From DATBAX01 sp963762965 (GTDB taxonomy: Bacteria > Acidobacteriota > Terriglobia > Terriglobales > Acidobacteriaceae): 64,000 bases of DNA. The DNA lies in assembly GCA_963762965.1 (NCBI GenBank), contig CAVXME010000001.1, forward strand, positions 744,001-808,000, read 5' to 3'. Under the pieces are notes generated by a model. The model did not search any database. It worked only from the letters and a program-made list of their open reading frames with translations, and was not told where the DNA came from. Both the position numbers and the translations under genes were made by a program. Below, piece after piece: positions 55,421-63,838 of the stretch (position 1 is the stretch's first letter; each line of letters starts with the position of its first letter).

Positions 55421-58400
55421 TTAAAACTCCAGGCGGGCTTGAAAGGCGATCATGCGCGGCGTACTGTCGCCGCCTAAACCTACGCCCAGCAAGCCTGTCG
55501 GCGGAGAGGTAGTGTAGGTGAGCGCTCCGAATCCGGTTTGGGTGGAAGGCTTTCCTGGGATTCCGGCCAGCACCTGGCTGGGAAGCCCGAAATTGGGATG
55601 GTTGAAAACATTAAAGAACTGGCCCTCGAAGCGCAGCTTCACGTGCTCGGACAAAGCAAACCACTTGGTAAGGTAGAAATCGCTCCAGAAGAAGTTGGGA
55701 CCGCGCAGGGCGTTGCGGCCGAGGTCCCCGAATTGACAATTCTGTAGGCTGTCGCCGCCGTAACACGCACCCGTGGTGGGATCCACGGTGGAAACGAAAG
55801 CCTCGGGATTGAGCCATTGAATTGTGCCCGGCTGCGTGACCCCCGGAATAGGCCGGTGTTCGTAGAGAGGAACACCGGGAACAACGCTGGCGAACTGCGG
55901 CCCGCTGCCCTGCTCGATTCCGTCTCCACCGGCGGAATAGGGCGTGCTGAGGACAGAGAACGGGATCCCGCTGTGCCAAAACACCGTTCCGGAAGCTTGC
56001 CAGCCGTTGAGTGCATATCCCAGCGCGTGACTTCGGACTTTAATCGGCAATTGGTAAACGTACTGGGAGTTGAAATTGTGCCGGATATCGTAATCGCAAG
56101 GACCGTAATCCCGCGCCAATTCTCCCGGCAAGGGGGAAAGAATTCCACCGGCGGAAAATTGCAGAAATCCTCCGTTCGAAACTGTGTCCATGCAACGGCT
56201 CCAGGTGTAATTGACCTGTCCCTGCAGACCGTGGGCGAGGCGCTTCGTGACCGTGAGTTGCAGGCCGTTGTAGTGGCTGTTCTCGCCGGTGGAAAACTGG
56301 GTGACGGCGGCGAATCGCTGGTCTGTTGGTTGCAGGTAGGGGAACGGGGCAAAACAACCCTGGCACACCGTTTGGTATCCGTTGACCTGGGTGAGATAAG
56401 GCTGGTTCACAGCCCGCGTGCCGACGTATTGCGCCTGCAAGCTGGCCGTCGTTCCAAACTGATGTTCCAATCCCAGGCTCCATTCCATGAAGTACGGCGC
56501 GTGCAATTTGTCCTCTGGGATCGCGGTAATCTCTACCGGGGGAAGACACGTTGCCAGATTCGCCAGTGAAGATGCACACGAGAGCTGGCCCTGGGAAAAT
56601 CCCGAAGTAAAAATCTGATTGGCGGTAATGGTCGCATCGACGGCGCTGTTCGGCACTCCCGGAGCAATGGCTGTACCGCCCACGCTGCCGAGCAGGCCTC
56701 CCTGGAAAGTCTTATCGTACGGGGGATTGGCGCCGATCAGATCGGCCACGCTGCCCGGCAAAATGTCGCTGAAAATCCCGAAGCCGCCGCGCAACACGGA
56801 TTTCGGTGCGAACTGCCAAGCAATGGCAGTTCTCGGTTGCAGGATCGCAAGCGGCGTAGACGAGAACAGGTTACCGAGATGGTCTGGATGGCCGCGGTCC
56901 AGCGGTTGATTGACGTCGTGGGAGATCGAGTTGAATGATCCGAGAAGACGAGCAACTTGATCATGGGGATTCAGGGGATTGGAATTAAAGGTATCGCGAA
57001 GACCGAATGTCCAGGTGAGTTTCCGAGTCAGTCTCCAGGTGTCCTGGACGTAGAAATCAAGATTTAGAAAGTTGAAAGGTTCGTTTAGGTTCGAGGGAAA
57101 CGTTTCCGACGCGGTGTTCGCTACTCCATAAATAAATTGCTGCAAGTTCGCGTAGGTCACGGTGGGGACCGTGCCTTCTCCGAAGTCGTAGTCGTTGAGG
57201 CGAAAAATTCGGGTATTGGTGCCGAATCTCAGTTCGTGAGCGCCGCGACTCCAGGCAAGATTGTCGTTGATGAAAAAGCGGGAGGCGCGCCGGCCTTGCA
57301 CCCAGGTATTGTCAAGCCCTCCAATGGGGGTGAAGGCATTCGCGCCGCTGCCCTGTAATACGACAGGGAAAGCCGAAAGCGTTTTCTGGAAATCGCTGGG
57401 CCCAAACAAGCTTTCGTACCAGGAGAACGCAGTATTGAAGTAGTTCACCAGGTTCTGCGAGAAGACGTGCGTGTGTCCAGCCGCAAAGGAGTAGAGAGGC
57501 TGGGGCGAGACTGCGTCAAACAAGGGGTTGATGGGATCGGTATAGGCGGCTTGTACGCCGTTGTCGACTTGAAAGCGGAACCAGGCCGTATCTTTTTGAT
57601 TGATGTTGTAGTCGAGACGAAACGTCTGCACCTGCTCGTGGTCATCGCTGGAGTGTGAGACGCTTTGGCGGTTGGCGCAGAAATTGCCGTCATTCGGAAT
57701 TACCGGGTTGACCTCGCCCTCGTCGTAAGGACAACCGAGTATCGCGGTGGGAGTACCGCTGGTATTTCCATAGAGCTTGAACATCTGCTGATAAAACGGA
57801 ACCTCCTGGGGCGCGGCGGGGTAGCAATTTTTATCGGGCCCGTTGGACACGCAGCCGGTGGTTTGACCGGAATCAAGTTGCCCCAACAGGTATGTCTGAA
57901 ACAGCGTGCTGGAACTAGGGACGATGGTCGGCGTGACAATGGGCAGTGCGATCCGCACCCATTCACTGTCAAAGAAGAAGAACAGTCTGTCGTGCGCGAT
58001 CGGCCCACCCACGCTGCCGCCAAAGTGGTTCACCGTCGCCCCTGGCTTGTGGCTCCCTGGCGTCGCATTGGTGAAATAGTCTGCTGCATTGAGAAGCGCT
58101 CCATTCCAAAGCTCGTAGAGATTTCCGTGAAACTGATTGGTGCCGGACTTGGTGACATAGTTGACCTGGGACGCTCCATACCGGCCTTGGTCCACGGAAT
58201 AGGAAAGAGTGTTGACGGTCACTTCGGAAATCGAGTTCAGTCCCAACACGAGGTTGGTGGAGAGCCCGCTGTTGAGATTGGTGAGAGGGTCATTGGTTTC
58301 GAGCCCGTCCACGATATAACCGTTGGAGAGAGCGGGCAGTCCATTGAATTCCACGTTGCCGTATCCGTTTGTGCCGCCGACGAAATCATTGCCGCTGCCA

Positions 58401-58909
58401 GCAGTGTTAATAAGAGCGCCGGGGGCGAACTGCAAGGGATAAGTCAGATCGCCGCCTGGATTCGGCAGATTTTCCAGGGCCGGCGCATTCAAAGTGGTGG
58501 AAGTGTTTGCATTTTCTGGATTGATGAGCGGGGCCTCGGCATTGACTTCAACCGTCTCATTGGACCGGGCAACCTTGAGCGTGAAATCGACCGTCTGTTT
58601 TTGGCCAAGACCAGCAGTCACATTGTCGTTTTGCTGCGGCTCGAACCCAGCCGCATCAACTTTTACGGAATAACCGCCGGGCTTTAGTTGCGGGAAGCTG
58701 AACCAGCCGGAATCATCGGTGTTCGCCTTGCGCGTTGCACCCGTCTCGCGATTTGTTGTTATCACGGTGGCGCCGGGCACGACCGCACCGGTTGTATCCG
58801 ACACCTGGCCAACAATGGCGCTCGTGGTTTCGCCCTGGGCCATTGCTTCCGCTGTAAACAGCGACATGGCAGCTGCGAGAACGAGAATGAAGTGGACCAT
58901 TTTCGCCAT
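55421..58909 (-). CDS. TonB-dependent Oar-like outer-membrane receptor
   Basis: 1162 residues. A signal peptide (FILVLAAAMSLFTAEAMAQ) is followed by a carboxypeptidase-regulatory beta-sandwich (SAIVGQVSDTTGAVVPGATV), then a plug-like region (NGYGNVEFNGLPALSNGYIVDG; YGASQVNYVTKSGTNQFHG) and a large beta-barrel ending in the outer-membrane-type terminal phenylalanine (IAFQARLEF). This architecture is expanded in Acidobacteriota and thought to import oligomers such as glycans. No TonB box motif could be fixed. The ATG at 58909 is clear. Confidence 0.88.
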   Translation of the reverse strand: MAKMVHFILVLAAAMSLFTAEAMAQGETTSAIVGQVSDTTGAVVPGATVITTNRETGATRKANTDDSGWFSFPQLKPGGYSVKVDAAGFEPQQNDNVTAGLGQKQTVDFTLKVARSNETVEVNAEAPLINPENANTSTTLNAPALENLPNPGGDLTYPLQFAPGALINTAGSGNDFVGGTNGYGNVEFNGLPALSNGYIVDGLETNDPLTNLNSGLSTNLVLGLNSISEVTVNTLSYSVDQGRYGASQVNYVTKSGTNQFHGNLYELWNGALLNAADYFTNATPGSHKPGATVNHFGGSVGGPIAHDRLFFFFDSEWVRIALPIVTPTIVPSSSTLFQTYLLGQLDSGQTTGCVSNGPDKNCYPAAPQEVPFYQQMFKLYGNTSGTPTAILGCPYDEGEVNPVIPNDGNFCANRQSVSHSSDDHEQVQTFRLDYNINQKDTAWFRFQVDNGVQAAYTDPINPLFDAVSPQPLYSFAAGHTHVFSQNLVNYFNTAFSWYESLFGPSDFQKTLSAFPVVLQGSGANAFTPIGGLDNTWVQGRRASRFFINDNLAWSRGAHELRFGTNTRIFRLNDYDFGEGTVPTVTYANLQQFIYGVANTASETFPSNLNEPFNFLNLDFYVQDTWRLTRKLTWTFGLRDTFNSNPLNPHDQVARLLGSFNSISHDVNQPLDRGHPDHLGNLFSSTPLAILQPRTAIAWQFAPKSVLRGGFGIFSDILPGSVADLIGANPPYDKTFQGGLLGSVGGTAIAPGVPNSAVDATITANQIFTSGFSQGQLSCASSLANLATCLPPVEITAIPEDKLHAPYFMEWSLGLEHQFGTTASLQAQYVGTRAVNQPYLTQVNGYQTVCQGCFAPFPYLQPTDQRFAAVTQFSTGENSHYNGLQLTVTKRLAHGLQGQVNYTWSRCMDTVSNGGFLQFSAGGILSPLPGELARDYGPCDYDIRHNFNSQYVYQLPIKVRSHALGYALNGWQASGTVFWHSGIPFSVLSTPYSAGGDGIEQGSGPQFASVVPGVPLYEHRPIPGVTQPGTIQWLNPEAFVSTVDPTTGACYGGDSLQNCQFGDLGRNALRGPNFFWSDFYLTKWFALSEHVKLRFEGQFFNVFNHPNFGLPSQVLAGIPGKPSTQTGFGALTYTTSPPTGLLGVGLGGDSTPRMIAFQARLEF

Positions 58910-59025
58910 GAATGATTCGACCCAGCGCGTTAACCGAGGATGATGACATGTAGTTAATCACAGTTAACAGTCATGATGCAACCATAGTTTGCAGGCCCGG
59001 CGGTGGTAACCGTCGCGTTTGCTAT

Positions 59026-59054
59026 TTGACGTTGCGTTGGTTTCGTAATAATCT
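59026..59054 (+). promoter_or_regulatory. Putative promoter of the structured RNA
   Basis: TTGACG (59026-59031), 17-base spacer, TAATCT (59049-59054). The start would be near 59062. Confidence 0.45.
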
Positions 59055-59082
59055 GCGGTTACACCGGAAAGGAGGTGGTCGG

Positions 59083-59148
59083 ATGACAAGTTCTGATTGT
59101 AGTGGTAAGCGTGGTTATCAAAGACCAGGTGAGGTGGCTGAGACTTAG
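59083..59148 (+). CDS. Possible 21-residue ORF in the structured RNA
   Basis: ATG at 59083 follows GAAAGGAGGTGGTC (59067-59080), an exceptionally long match to the reverse complement of the 16S 3' end (one G-U). The frame reads MTSSDCSGKRGYQRPGEVAE plus T, then TAG inside the 59145-59162 hairpin. No family is recognised. Translation is plausible but unproven. Confidence 0.35.
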   Translation: MTSSDCSGKRGYQRPGEVAET

Positions 59149-59354
59149 AGCGGTCGCTCTAATATTTCCGGGACGCGGAATAGTGCGTGCCGGTAACCAA
59201 CCACATTTGCACGAAGCGGTGAGTTAGCTTGATCTAGTTAGGTTCGACCTAGTGAAGATCGGAGCGCCCGGCATCGGTCGTGCCGGGACCCGAATTGTGC
59301 CGAAGGGGCCACGTAGAGTGACCACCTCTTGGTCAATATCAACCAGTCCACCGG

Positions 59355-59395
59355 ACGGCCCGCGCCATTAAAATCGCGGGCCGTTTGCTTTTTGT
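59355..59395 (+). terminator. Intrinsic terminator of the structured RNA
   Basis: ACGGCCCGCG (59355-59364), 10-base loop, CGCGGGCCGT (59375-59384), then TTGCTTTTT. The stem is perfect. Confidence 0.93.
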
Positions 59396-59428
59396 GATGA
59401 TCGCGCGATGACGTATGATTTCCCCGTC

Positions 59429-60058
59429 ATGACAATCCCAGATCCTGAGCAGGAGAGACAGCGACTGGCCGCGCTTTACTCCGGCATGACCGACGACGAG
59501 TTGCAGAAAATTGATGAAGACCCCGCGTCTTTGACCGAACTGGCGCAACAATCCCTACGCGGCGAGATGAGCAAGCGAGGACTGGTCGACCTGCCAAAGG
59601 AAGCTGCTGTTGAGCAGGAGCTGGAGTTCCAAAAACTTGTGATGCTTCGGCAATTCCGCGATCTTCCGGAGGCGTTGCTAGCCAAGGGGGCCCTCGAGTC
59701 CGCTGGAATCGAAAGTTTTCTGGCCGATGACAACATGGTCCGGATGGATTGGTTTATTTCCAACCTCATTGGCGGGATCAAAATCAAGGTGAAACCGGAA
59801 GATTTGGAAGCCGCGCAGGAAATTTTGGACCAGCCGATTCCGGAAGGATTTGAAGTCGAAGGAGTCGGAGATTATCAACAACCGCACTGTCCAAAGTGCG
59901 GATCGCTCGATGTAACGTTCCAACAATTGAACCAACCGGTCGCCTACGGAAGCGCATGGCTTAGTCTCCCGCTCCCAGTCCACTACAACGCGTGGCGCTG
60001 CCGCAGCTGTAAATATGAATGGAAGGAAGCATCGCCTGGTGCGAATCAGGAGCCGTGA
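59429..60058 (+). CDS. DUF2007 protein with C-terminal zinc ribbon
   Basis: 209 residues from the ATG at 59429 (MTIPDPEQERQRL); an ATG at 59408 would add seven residues, and neither has a clear Shine-Dalgarno. An N-terminal helical part is followed by a DUF2007 (PII-like ferredoxin fold) domain FRDLPEALLAKGALESAGIE and IKIKVKPEDLEAAQEIL, then CPKC and CRSC pairs of a zinc ribbon. DUF2007 is annotated as putative signal transduction; the ligand is unknown. Confidence 0.75.
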   Translation: MTIPDPEQERQRLAALYSGMTDDELQKIDEDPASLTELAQQSLRGEMSKRGLVDLPKEAAVEQELEFQKLVMLRQFRDLPEALLAKGALESAGIESFLADDNMVRMDWFISNLIGGIKIKVKPEDLEAAQEILDQPIPEGFEVEGVGDYQQPHCPKCGSLDVTFQQLNQPVAYGSAWLSLPLPVHYNAWRCRSCKYEWKEASPGANQEP

Positions 60059-60487
60059 TTATTTTTGGCGTTCAAATCCCCGCCGGATCACTTCAGCCGT
60101 GTCTTTGGCCAGCGGAAGTTTCACGACTTCTTCCAAGGTAAACCAGCGGGCTTCGTCAGCATCGCCTGCGGCTTGCACTTCTCCTGAGAGTCGGAGGCAG
60201 AGAAAATCAATCAGCACATAGTGATAGCGTATGCGACCCTGTTCGTCGCGGATCACACGGTCGAACACTCCGAGCAGTTCTCCTGCTTCTACTGTTAATC
60301 CGGTTTCTTCTCCAGCTTCCCGGACGGCGGCTTCGCGCACGGCCTCGCCCAGTTCCAGCATGCCTCCGGGGATGGACCATTCTCCCAGCAATGGAGCCTT
60401 TCCGCGTTTGATTAAGAGCACGCGGGAATTTTCGATGATGATGGCGCCGATGCCGACAAGTGGTTGGGGTGGGTATTCGCGTTTCAT
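60059..60487 (-). CDS. Nudix hydrolase (ADP-ribose pyrophosphatase-like)
   Basis: 142 residues. The Nudix box is complete: GGMLELGEAVREAAVREAGE followed by ETGL, containing the REUxEExGU core. VGIGAIIIENSRVLLIKRG and LLGEWSIPGG are typical of the ADP-ribose/MutT-like group. Substrate unproven. Convergent with the DUF2007 gene. Confidence 0.9.
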   Translation of the reverse strand: MKREYPPQPLVGIGAIIIENSRVLLIKRGKAPLLGEWSIPGGMLELGEAVREAAVREAGEETGLTVEAGELLGVFDRVIRDEQGRIRYHYVLIDFLCLRLSGEVQAAGDADEARWFTLEEVVKLPLAKDTAEVIRRGFERQK

Positions 60488-60509
60488 GAGATAGAGGTGT
60501 GATTGTAAA

Positions 60510-60815
60510 GGAAGCCGTCAGCAATCAGCATTCAGCACTCAGCCATGAGGTCTTGTGCCGACCGGATATGATCAGGAGCTGTGGCGCCCTGCGGGCGCGT
60601 GGTCTGGTTGGATGCTTACCCCGGACTTACGTCCGGGGCTATCTTATTTCGCTCCTTCGGAGCTGGGTGCGCGGATGCACGGAGAGTCTTTAGTTGTATT
60701 TTCTGCTTCAAAATCAAAATCTCTCGGTCTGTTGCATCGGTTATGAGCTAGGGGTCCTTCGACTCCGTGGACACTTCGCATTCGCGAAGTGTCCGCTGCG
60801 CTCAGGATGACAGGG
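60510..60815. repeat. Cluster of repeats before ligD
   Basis: 60515-60545 is family B (CAGCAATCAGCATTCAGCAC). 60588-60662 is a string of perfect short hairpins (CGCCCTGCGGGCG; CCCCGGACTTACGTCCGGGG; CTCCTTCGGAG). 60745-60815 is a right-half family C element containing GGACACTTCGC/GCGAAGTGTCC and ending GCTCAGGATGACA. There is no gene in this 380-base gap. Confidence 0.7.
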
Positions 60816-60868
60816 GGTTGGGAGTGGGAATGTAGGCGAAAGCTGATTTTGGTGGGTAGAATGCTTGG

Positions 60869-62713
60869 ATGTCTTTAGAAGAATACAAACGCAAACGGCG
60901 GTTTGAGGAAACGCCCGAGCCGCCGCCGAAGCTGGAAAAGAAGAGTGGACATCGCTTTGTGGTGCAGAAGCACCGGGCGACTCGCCTGCACTACGATTTC
61001 CGCTTGGAGATGGAAGGGGTGCTGAAGTCGTGGGCCGTGCCCAAGGGGCCATCGCTCGATCCTGCTGATAAACGGCTGGCGATGCAGGTGGAAGACCATC
61101 CCGTTTCTTATTTTGATTTCGAGGGCACAATTCCTGAGGGCAATTACGGCGGCGGGACTGTTATGGTGTGGGATGTCGGCACCTGGGAGCCGCTTTCGCC
61201 AGTGCCGGTGAAGGGCAAGTTTGTGCCTGGTACTCAGGCGGAAGCAGTTGCCATGCTGAAAAAGGGGGATTTCAAGATCCGGCTTCATGGTCAGCGGATC
61301 AAGGGAGATTTCGCGCTCATCCACATCAAGGGGCGGCGTCCGGGGAGCAAGGGCACCGAGTGGCTGCTGATCAAGAAACAGGATGACTTTGCAGTCGAAG
61401 GTTATGACATCGAGCAATACGATACGTCGGTCCTGAGCAAACGAACGATGGCGCAGATTGCCGGCGATGCAGACTCAGCTGAGTGGACCAGCAGCCCTCC
61501 AGCGACGCGGGGTAAAGTGAAGGCGCCGTGGCTGGCGGAGACGCTGGCCAAGCTGGATAAGAAGAAAGGGACACGAGCTTCAACCACAGAGGGCACAGAG
61601 GAACACGGAGGTAAAAAAAAACTAAAACGCAAGATAACCGCTGAGAACGCAGAGAGCGCTGAGAAAACCAAAATTAAAAAGGCGGTTCCCTCTGCGCTCT
61701 CGGCGAGCTCTGCGGTAAAAGATTTGTCCGGGGCGGTAGTGCGGAAAATGCCTGCGGCCGTGCATCCCATGCTGGCCACTTCCGTCGAAAAACCTTTTGA
61801 TAGTCCGGAATGGTTGTTCGAGATTAAGTGGGATGGTTATCGCGCTATCGCATTCATCGAAGATCGCAAGGTGCGGCTGGTTTCCCGTAATCAGAACGAT
61901 CTGACTGCCCAGTTTTCAGAGCTGCGCGATTTGCCGAAGTTTGTGAAGGCAAAATCGGCGATTCTTGACGGCGAGATTGTGGCGCTGGACAATGCCGGGC
62001 GATCGTCATTCAGCCTGATGCAGCAGCGTACTGGAATTCGGAAAGGCGGACGACGGGTCGCCGGACGGGCGGATGTGCCCGCGCTCTATTATGCATTCGA
62101 CCTGATTTACCTGGATGGGTTCGATCTGCATCGGATCGCGCTCGAAGAACGAAAGCGGGCCCTTGCAGGAATCATTTCCAGCAATGAAATCCTTCGCTAT
62201 TCCGACCACTTCGACAAGGGTGTGGCATTGTTCGCCGCAGCGATGCAGCAAGGGCTGGAGGGCATCCTGGCGAAAAAGCGCGCCAGTCATTACGAAGAGA
62301 CCCGCAGCCATGAGTGGCTCAAGATCAAGATCACGCAGACCGTCGATTGCGTGATCGGGGGATACACCGATCCTGAGGGCAGCCGGGAATATTTCGGCTC
62401 GCTTGTGCTGGGGCTTTATGACAAGAAGGGGCGGCTCATTCATGTGGGGCAGGCGGGGACGGGCTTCGATCAAAAAATGCTAAAGGAAATCTGGCAGATC
62501 CTGCACAAGTTGGAGACCAAACGCAGTCCCTTTCACGGTGATGTGGATGCGCAAAATGTCCACTGGGTCAGACCGGAACGCGTGGCGGAGATCAAGTTTT
62601 CGGAGTGGACGCATGAAACGACCGAGGGCGGGCAGAAGCTCAGGGCTCCGGTTTTTGTGGGATTGCGGGAGGATAAGGATCCTGAGGAGTGTACGTTTGC
62701 GGGGCAGGGCTAG
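60869..62713 (+). CDS. ligD: LigD-type ATP-dependent DNA ligase with 3'-phosphoesterase domain
   Basis: 614 residues, the non-homologous end-joining ligase without the polymerase domain. The phosphoesterase (about 10-190) has FVVQKHRATRLHYDFRLE, VEDHPVSYFDFEG and PEGNYGGGTVMVWD. The ligase (about 295-610) has adenylation Lys320 in EIKWDGYRAIAF and the KASHYEETRSHEWLKIKI-like KRASHYEETRSHEWLKIK motif V. The linker at about 236-285 is repeat-derived. No ku gene lies in the window; LigD normally needs Ku. Confidence 0.92.
   Translation: MSLEEYKRKRRFEETPEPPPKLEKKSGHRFVVQKHRATRLHYDFRLEMEGVLKSWAVPKGPSLDPADKRLAMQVEDHPVSYFDFEGTIPEGNYGGGTVMVWDVGTWEPLSPVPVKGKFVPGTQAEAVAMLKKGDFKIRLHGQRIKGDFALIHIKGRRPGSKGTEWLLIKKQDDFAVEGYDIEQYDTSVLSKRTMAQIAGDADSAEWTSSPPATRGKVKAPWLAETLAKLDKKKGTRASTTEGTEEHGGKKKLKRKITAENAESAEKTKIKKAVPSALSASSAVKDLSGAVVRKMPAAVHPMLATSVEKPFDSPEWLFEIKWDGYRAIAFIEDRKVRLVSRNQNDLTAQFSELRDLPKFVKAKSAILDGEIVALDNAGRSSFSLMQQRTGIRKGGRRVAGRADVPALYYAFDLIYLDGFDLHRIALEERKRALAGIISSNEILRYSDHFDKGVALFAAAMQQGLEGILAKKRASHYEETRSHEWLKIKITQTVDCVIGGYTDPEGSREYFGSLVLGLYDKKGRLIHVGQAGTGFDQKMLKEIWQILHKLETKRSPFHGDVDAQNVHWVRPERVAEIKFSEWTHETTEGGQKLRAPVFVGLREDKDPEECTFAGQG
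61579..61716. mobile_element. Repeat insertion in frame within ligD
   Basis: CACAGAG-type repeats (61581-61611) are followed by a 27-base inverted pair: left arm ACCGCTGAGAACGCAGAGAG (from 61637) and right arm ending GCGAGCTCTGCGGT (to 61716), with about four mismatches. The insert keeps the frame. Confidence 0.75.
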
Positions 62714-62737
62714 GCGCTGCACGGGAAAAGCAGATTC

Positions 62738-62790
62738 CTCCCTTCGCTTCGCTACGGTTCGGAATGACAAGGGTGGGGGAGTGGGAATGA
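62738..62790. repeat. Partial family C element after ligD
   Basis: TTCGCTTCGCTACGGTTCGG followed by AATGACA, a right-half copy, just past the ligD stop. Confidence 0.6.
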
Positions 62791-62817
62791 CCGGGGCGGG
62801 AGCAGGTAAGGGTAGTC

Positions 62818-63838
62818 TTATTTAATTTCCTTCATGGGCAGCAGCGAGCCGTAGTCTCTTCCAGATGGTTCGACGGCGCGGGCGACCACGCCATCGAAAG
62901 CCTCGTGGAACTCCGGATACTTGGTCACCAAGGCTTTAATCACCACCATATTTTCCGCGAAAGTCTGTGTGGTGTTGGAGACGTCGGCGGACTGGTATTT
63001 CACCACCAGATCAAGGTCACTCGCCACCGTCAGCGGAAAAAGTGCGGTCAGTTTGTAAGTTTTTCCGGCTGCAACCAGGTCTGAAGTAGTGCCATCAGCG
63101 GGCAGGTCGGAGGGCTTGACCGCCTGCGACTCGTCGTAGAGTTTGTCGGTTTTCTGGGTGTACATGAAAGGAACGGGGACCAGCAAATCGCGGGCTTCCA
63201 CGAGATAGAACCAGGCGTTGTGGAATTGTCCCTTGGCCTTGAACTCGCGGGCCCGAGCTGACGAACCAGTCGCCATCGTGGCCGGCAATCTGGGTTGACT
63301 TGGCGTAGAAGCCTCCCAGTTTCCAGTCGGTGCCCGACTGCTGGAGAACGAACGATACGGTGTATGCACCCTTTGCAGGCGCCACGTCCAGAATCACGAT
63401 GGCGTAGTTTCCCGGCGGCAGATTCGGAATCACAAACTCAGAACTGGTGGCAGTTTGACCGTTGGGGCCAAACACGCCACACAAGAACTCGGCGCGATCG
63501 AGCGGGGCGGTGCCTTCGGCCTTGAGCAAAAAAGGCAGGCGCGGCGTCGCTTTGGCGTTGGAAAGGTTTGGCTGGTTGTCTTTGATCGCGGTCTCGATGC
63601 CGGAAAAATCGGCAGCCAGGCTAGGGATGGCATTCTGCCGCAGGGTTGCTGAATCGCCCTTCGCTGCCATATCAAAAAAACGCTGGCCGGTGGTTAGCAG
63701 CGCGGTCTTAGTGGCGGGGTCCATGTCCTCGGTGGTCAGGCAGGTTTGCGCCTGCGCTGCCTTGGAAAAAGTCAGCATCGCTCCCAGCAGCAAGATGGTG
63801 AGCCAGCCTAATTGCGCGGTATTTCGAGGATGGTTCAT
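62818..63838 (-). CDS. Secreted protein of unknown function, interrupted by a +1 frameshift
   Basis: The first frame (63838 to about 63256) encodes a signal peptide (LTILLLGAMLTFSKAAQAQ) and a beta-rich domain to STQIAGHDGDWFVSS. The second frame continues AREFKAKGQFHNAWFYLVEA to the stop at 62818. Removing one base from the CCC at 63252-63254 joins them into one protein of about 339 residues. I do not recognise the family. Confidence 0.7.

Larger units (their letters stand above)
59062..59395 (+). ncRNA. Undescribed structured RNA with an extended SD and matching 3' anti-SD-like arm
   Basis: A GC-rich, highly folded stretch between two genes. GAGGTGGTC (59072-59080) pairs perfectly with GACCACCTC (59320-59328), closing about 240 bases. 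Inside are hairpins 59112-59127 (TGGT/ACCA), 59145-59162 (TTAGAGC/GCTCTAA), 59168-59193 (CCGG/CCGG with CGC/GCG), 59231-59260 (TAGGT-TCG-ACCTA) and 59267-59287 (CCCGGCA/TGCCGGG). A terminator ends it. I could not match it to tmRNA, 6S, RNase P, SRP RNA or a riboswitch. It may be an ncRNA or the leader of the 21-codon ORF. Confidence 0.6.

Noticed and set aside
57665..58687. 340-codon plus-strand open frame
   Set aside because: Antisense to the TonB receptor, which has signal peptide, plug and barrel features.
59062..59395. tmRNA, 6S RNA, RNase P RNA, SRP RNA or group I intron
   Set aside because: I could not find the tag-reading frame and tRNA-like ends of tmRNA, the single central bubble of 6S, the RNase P conserved segments, the SRP tetraloop region, or intron core elements.
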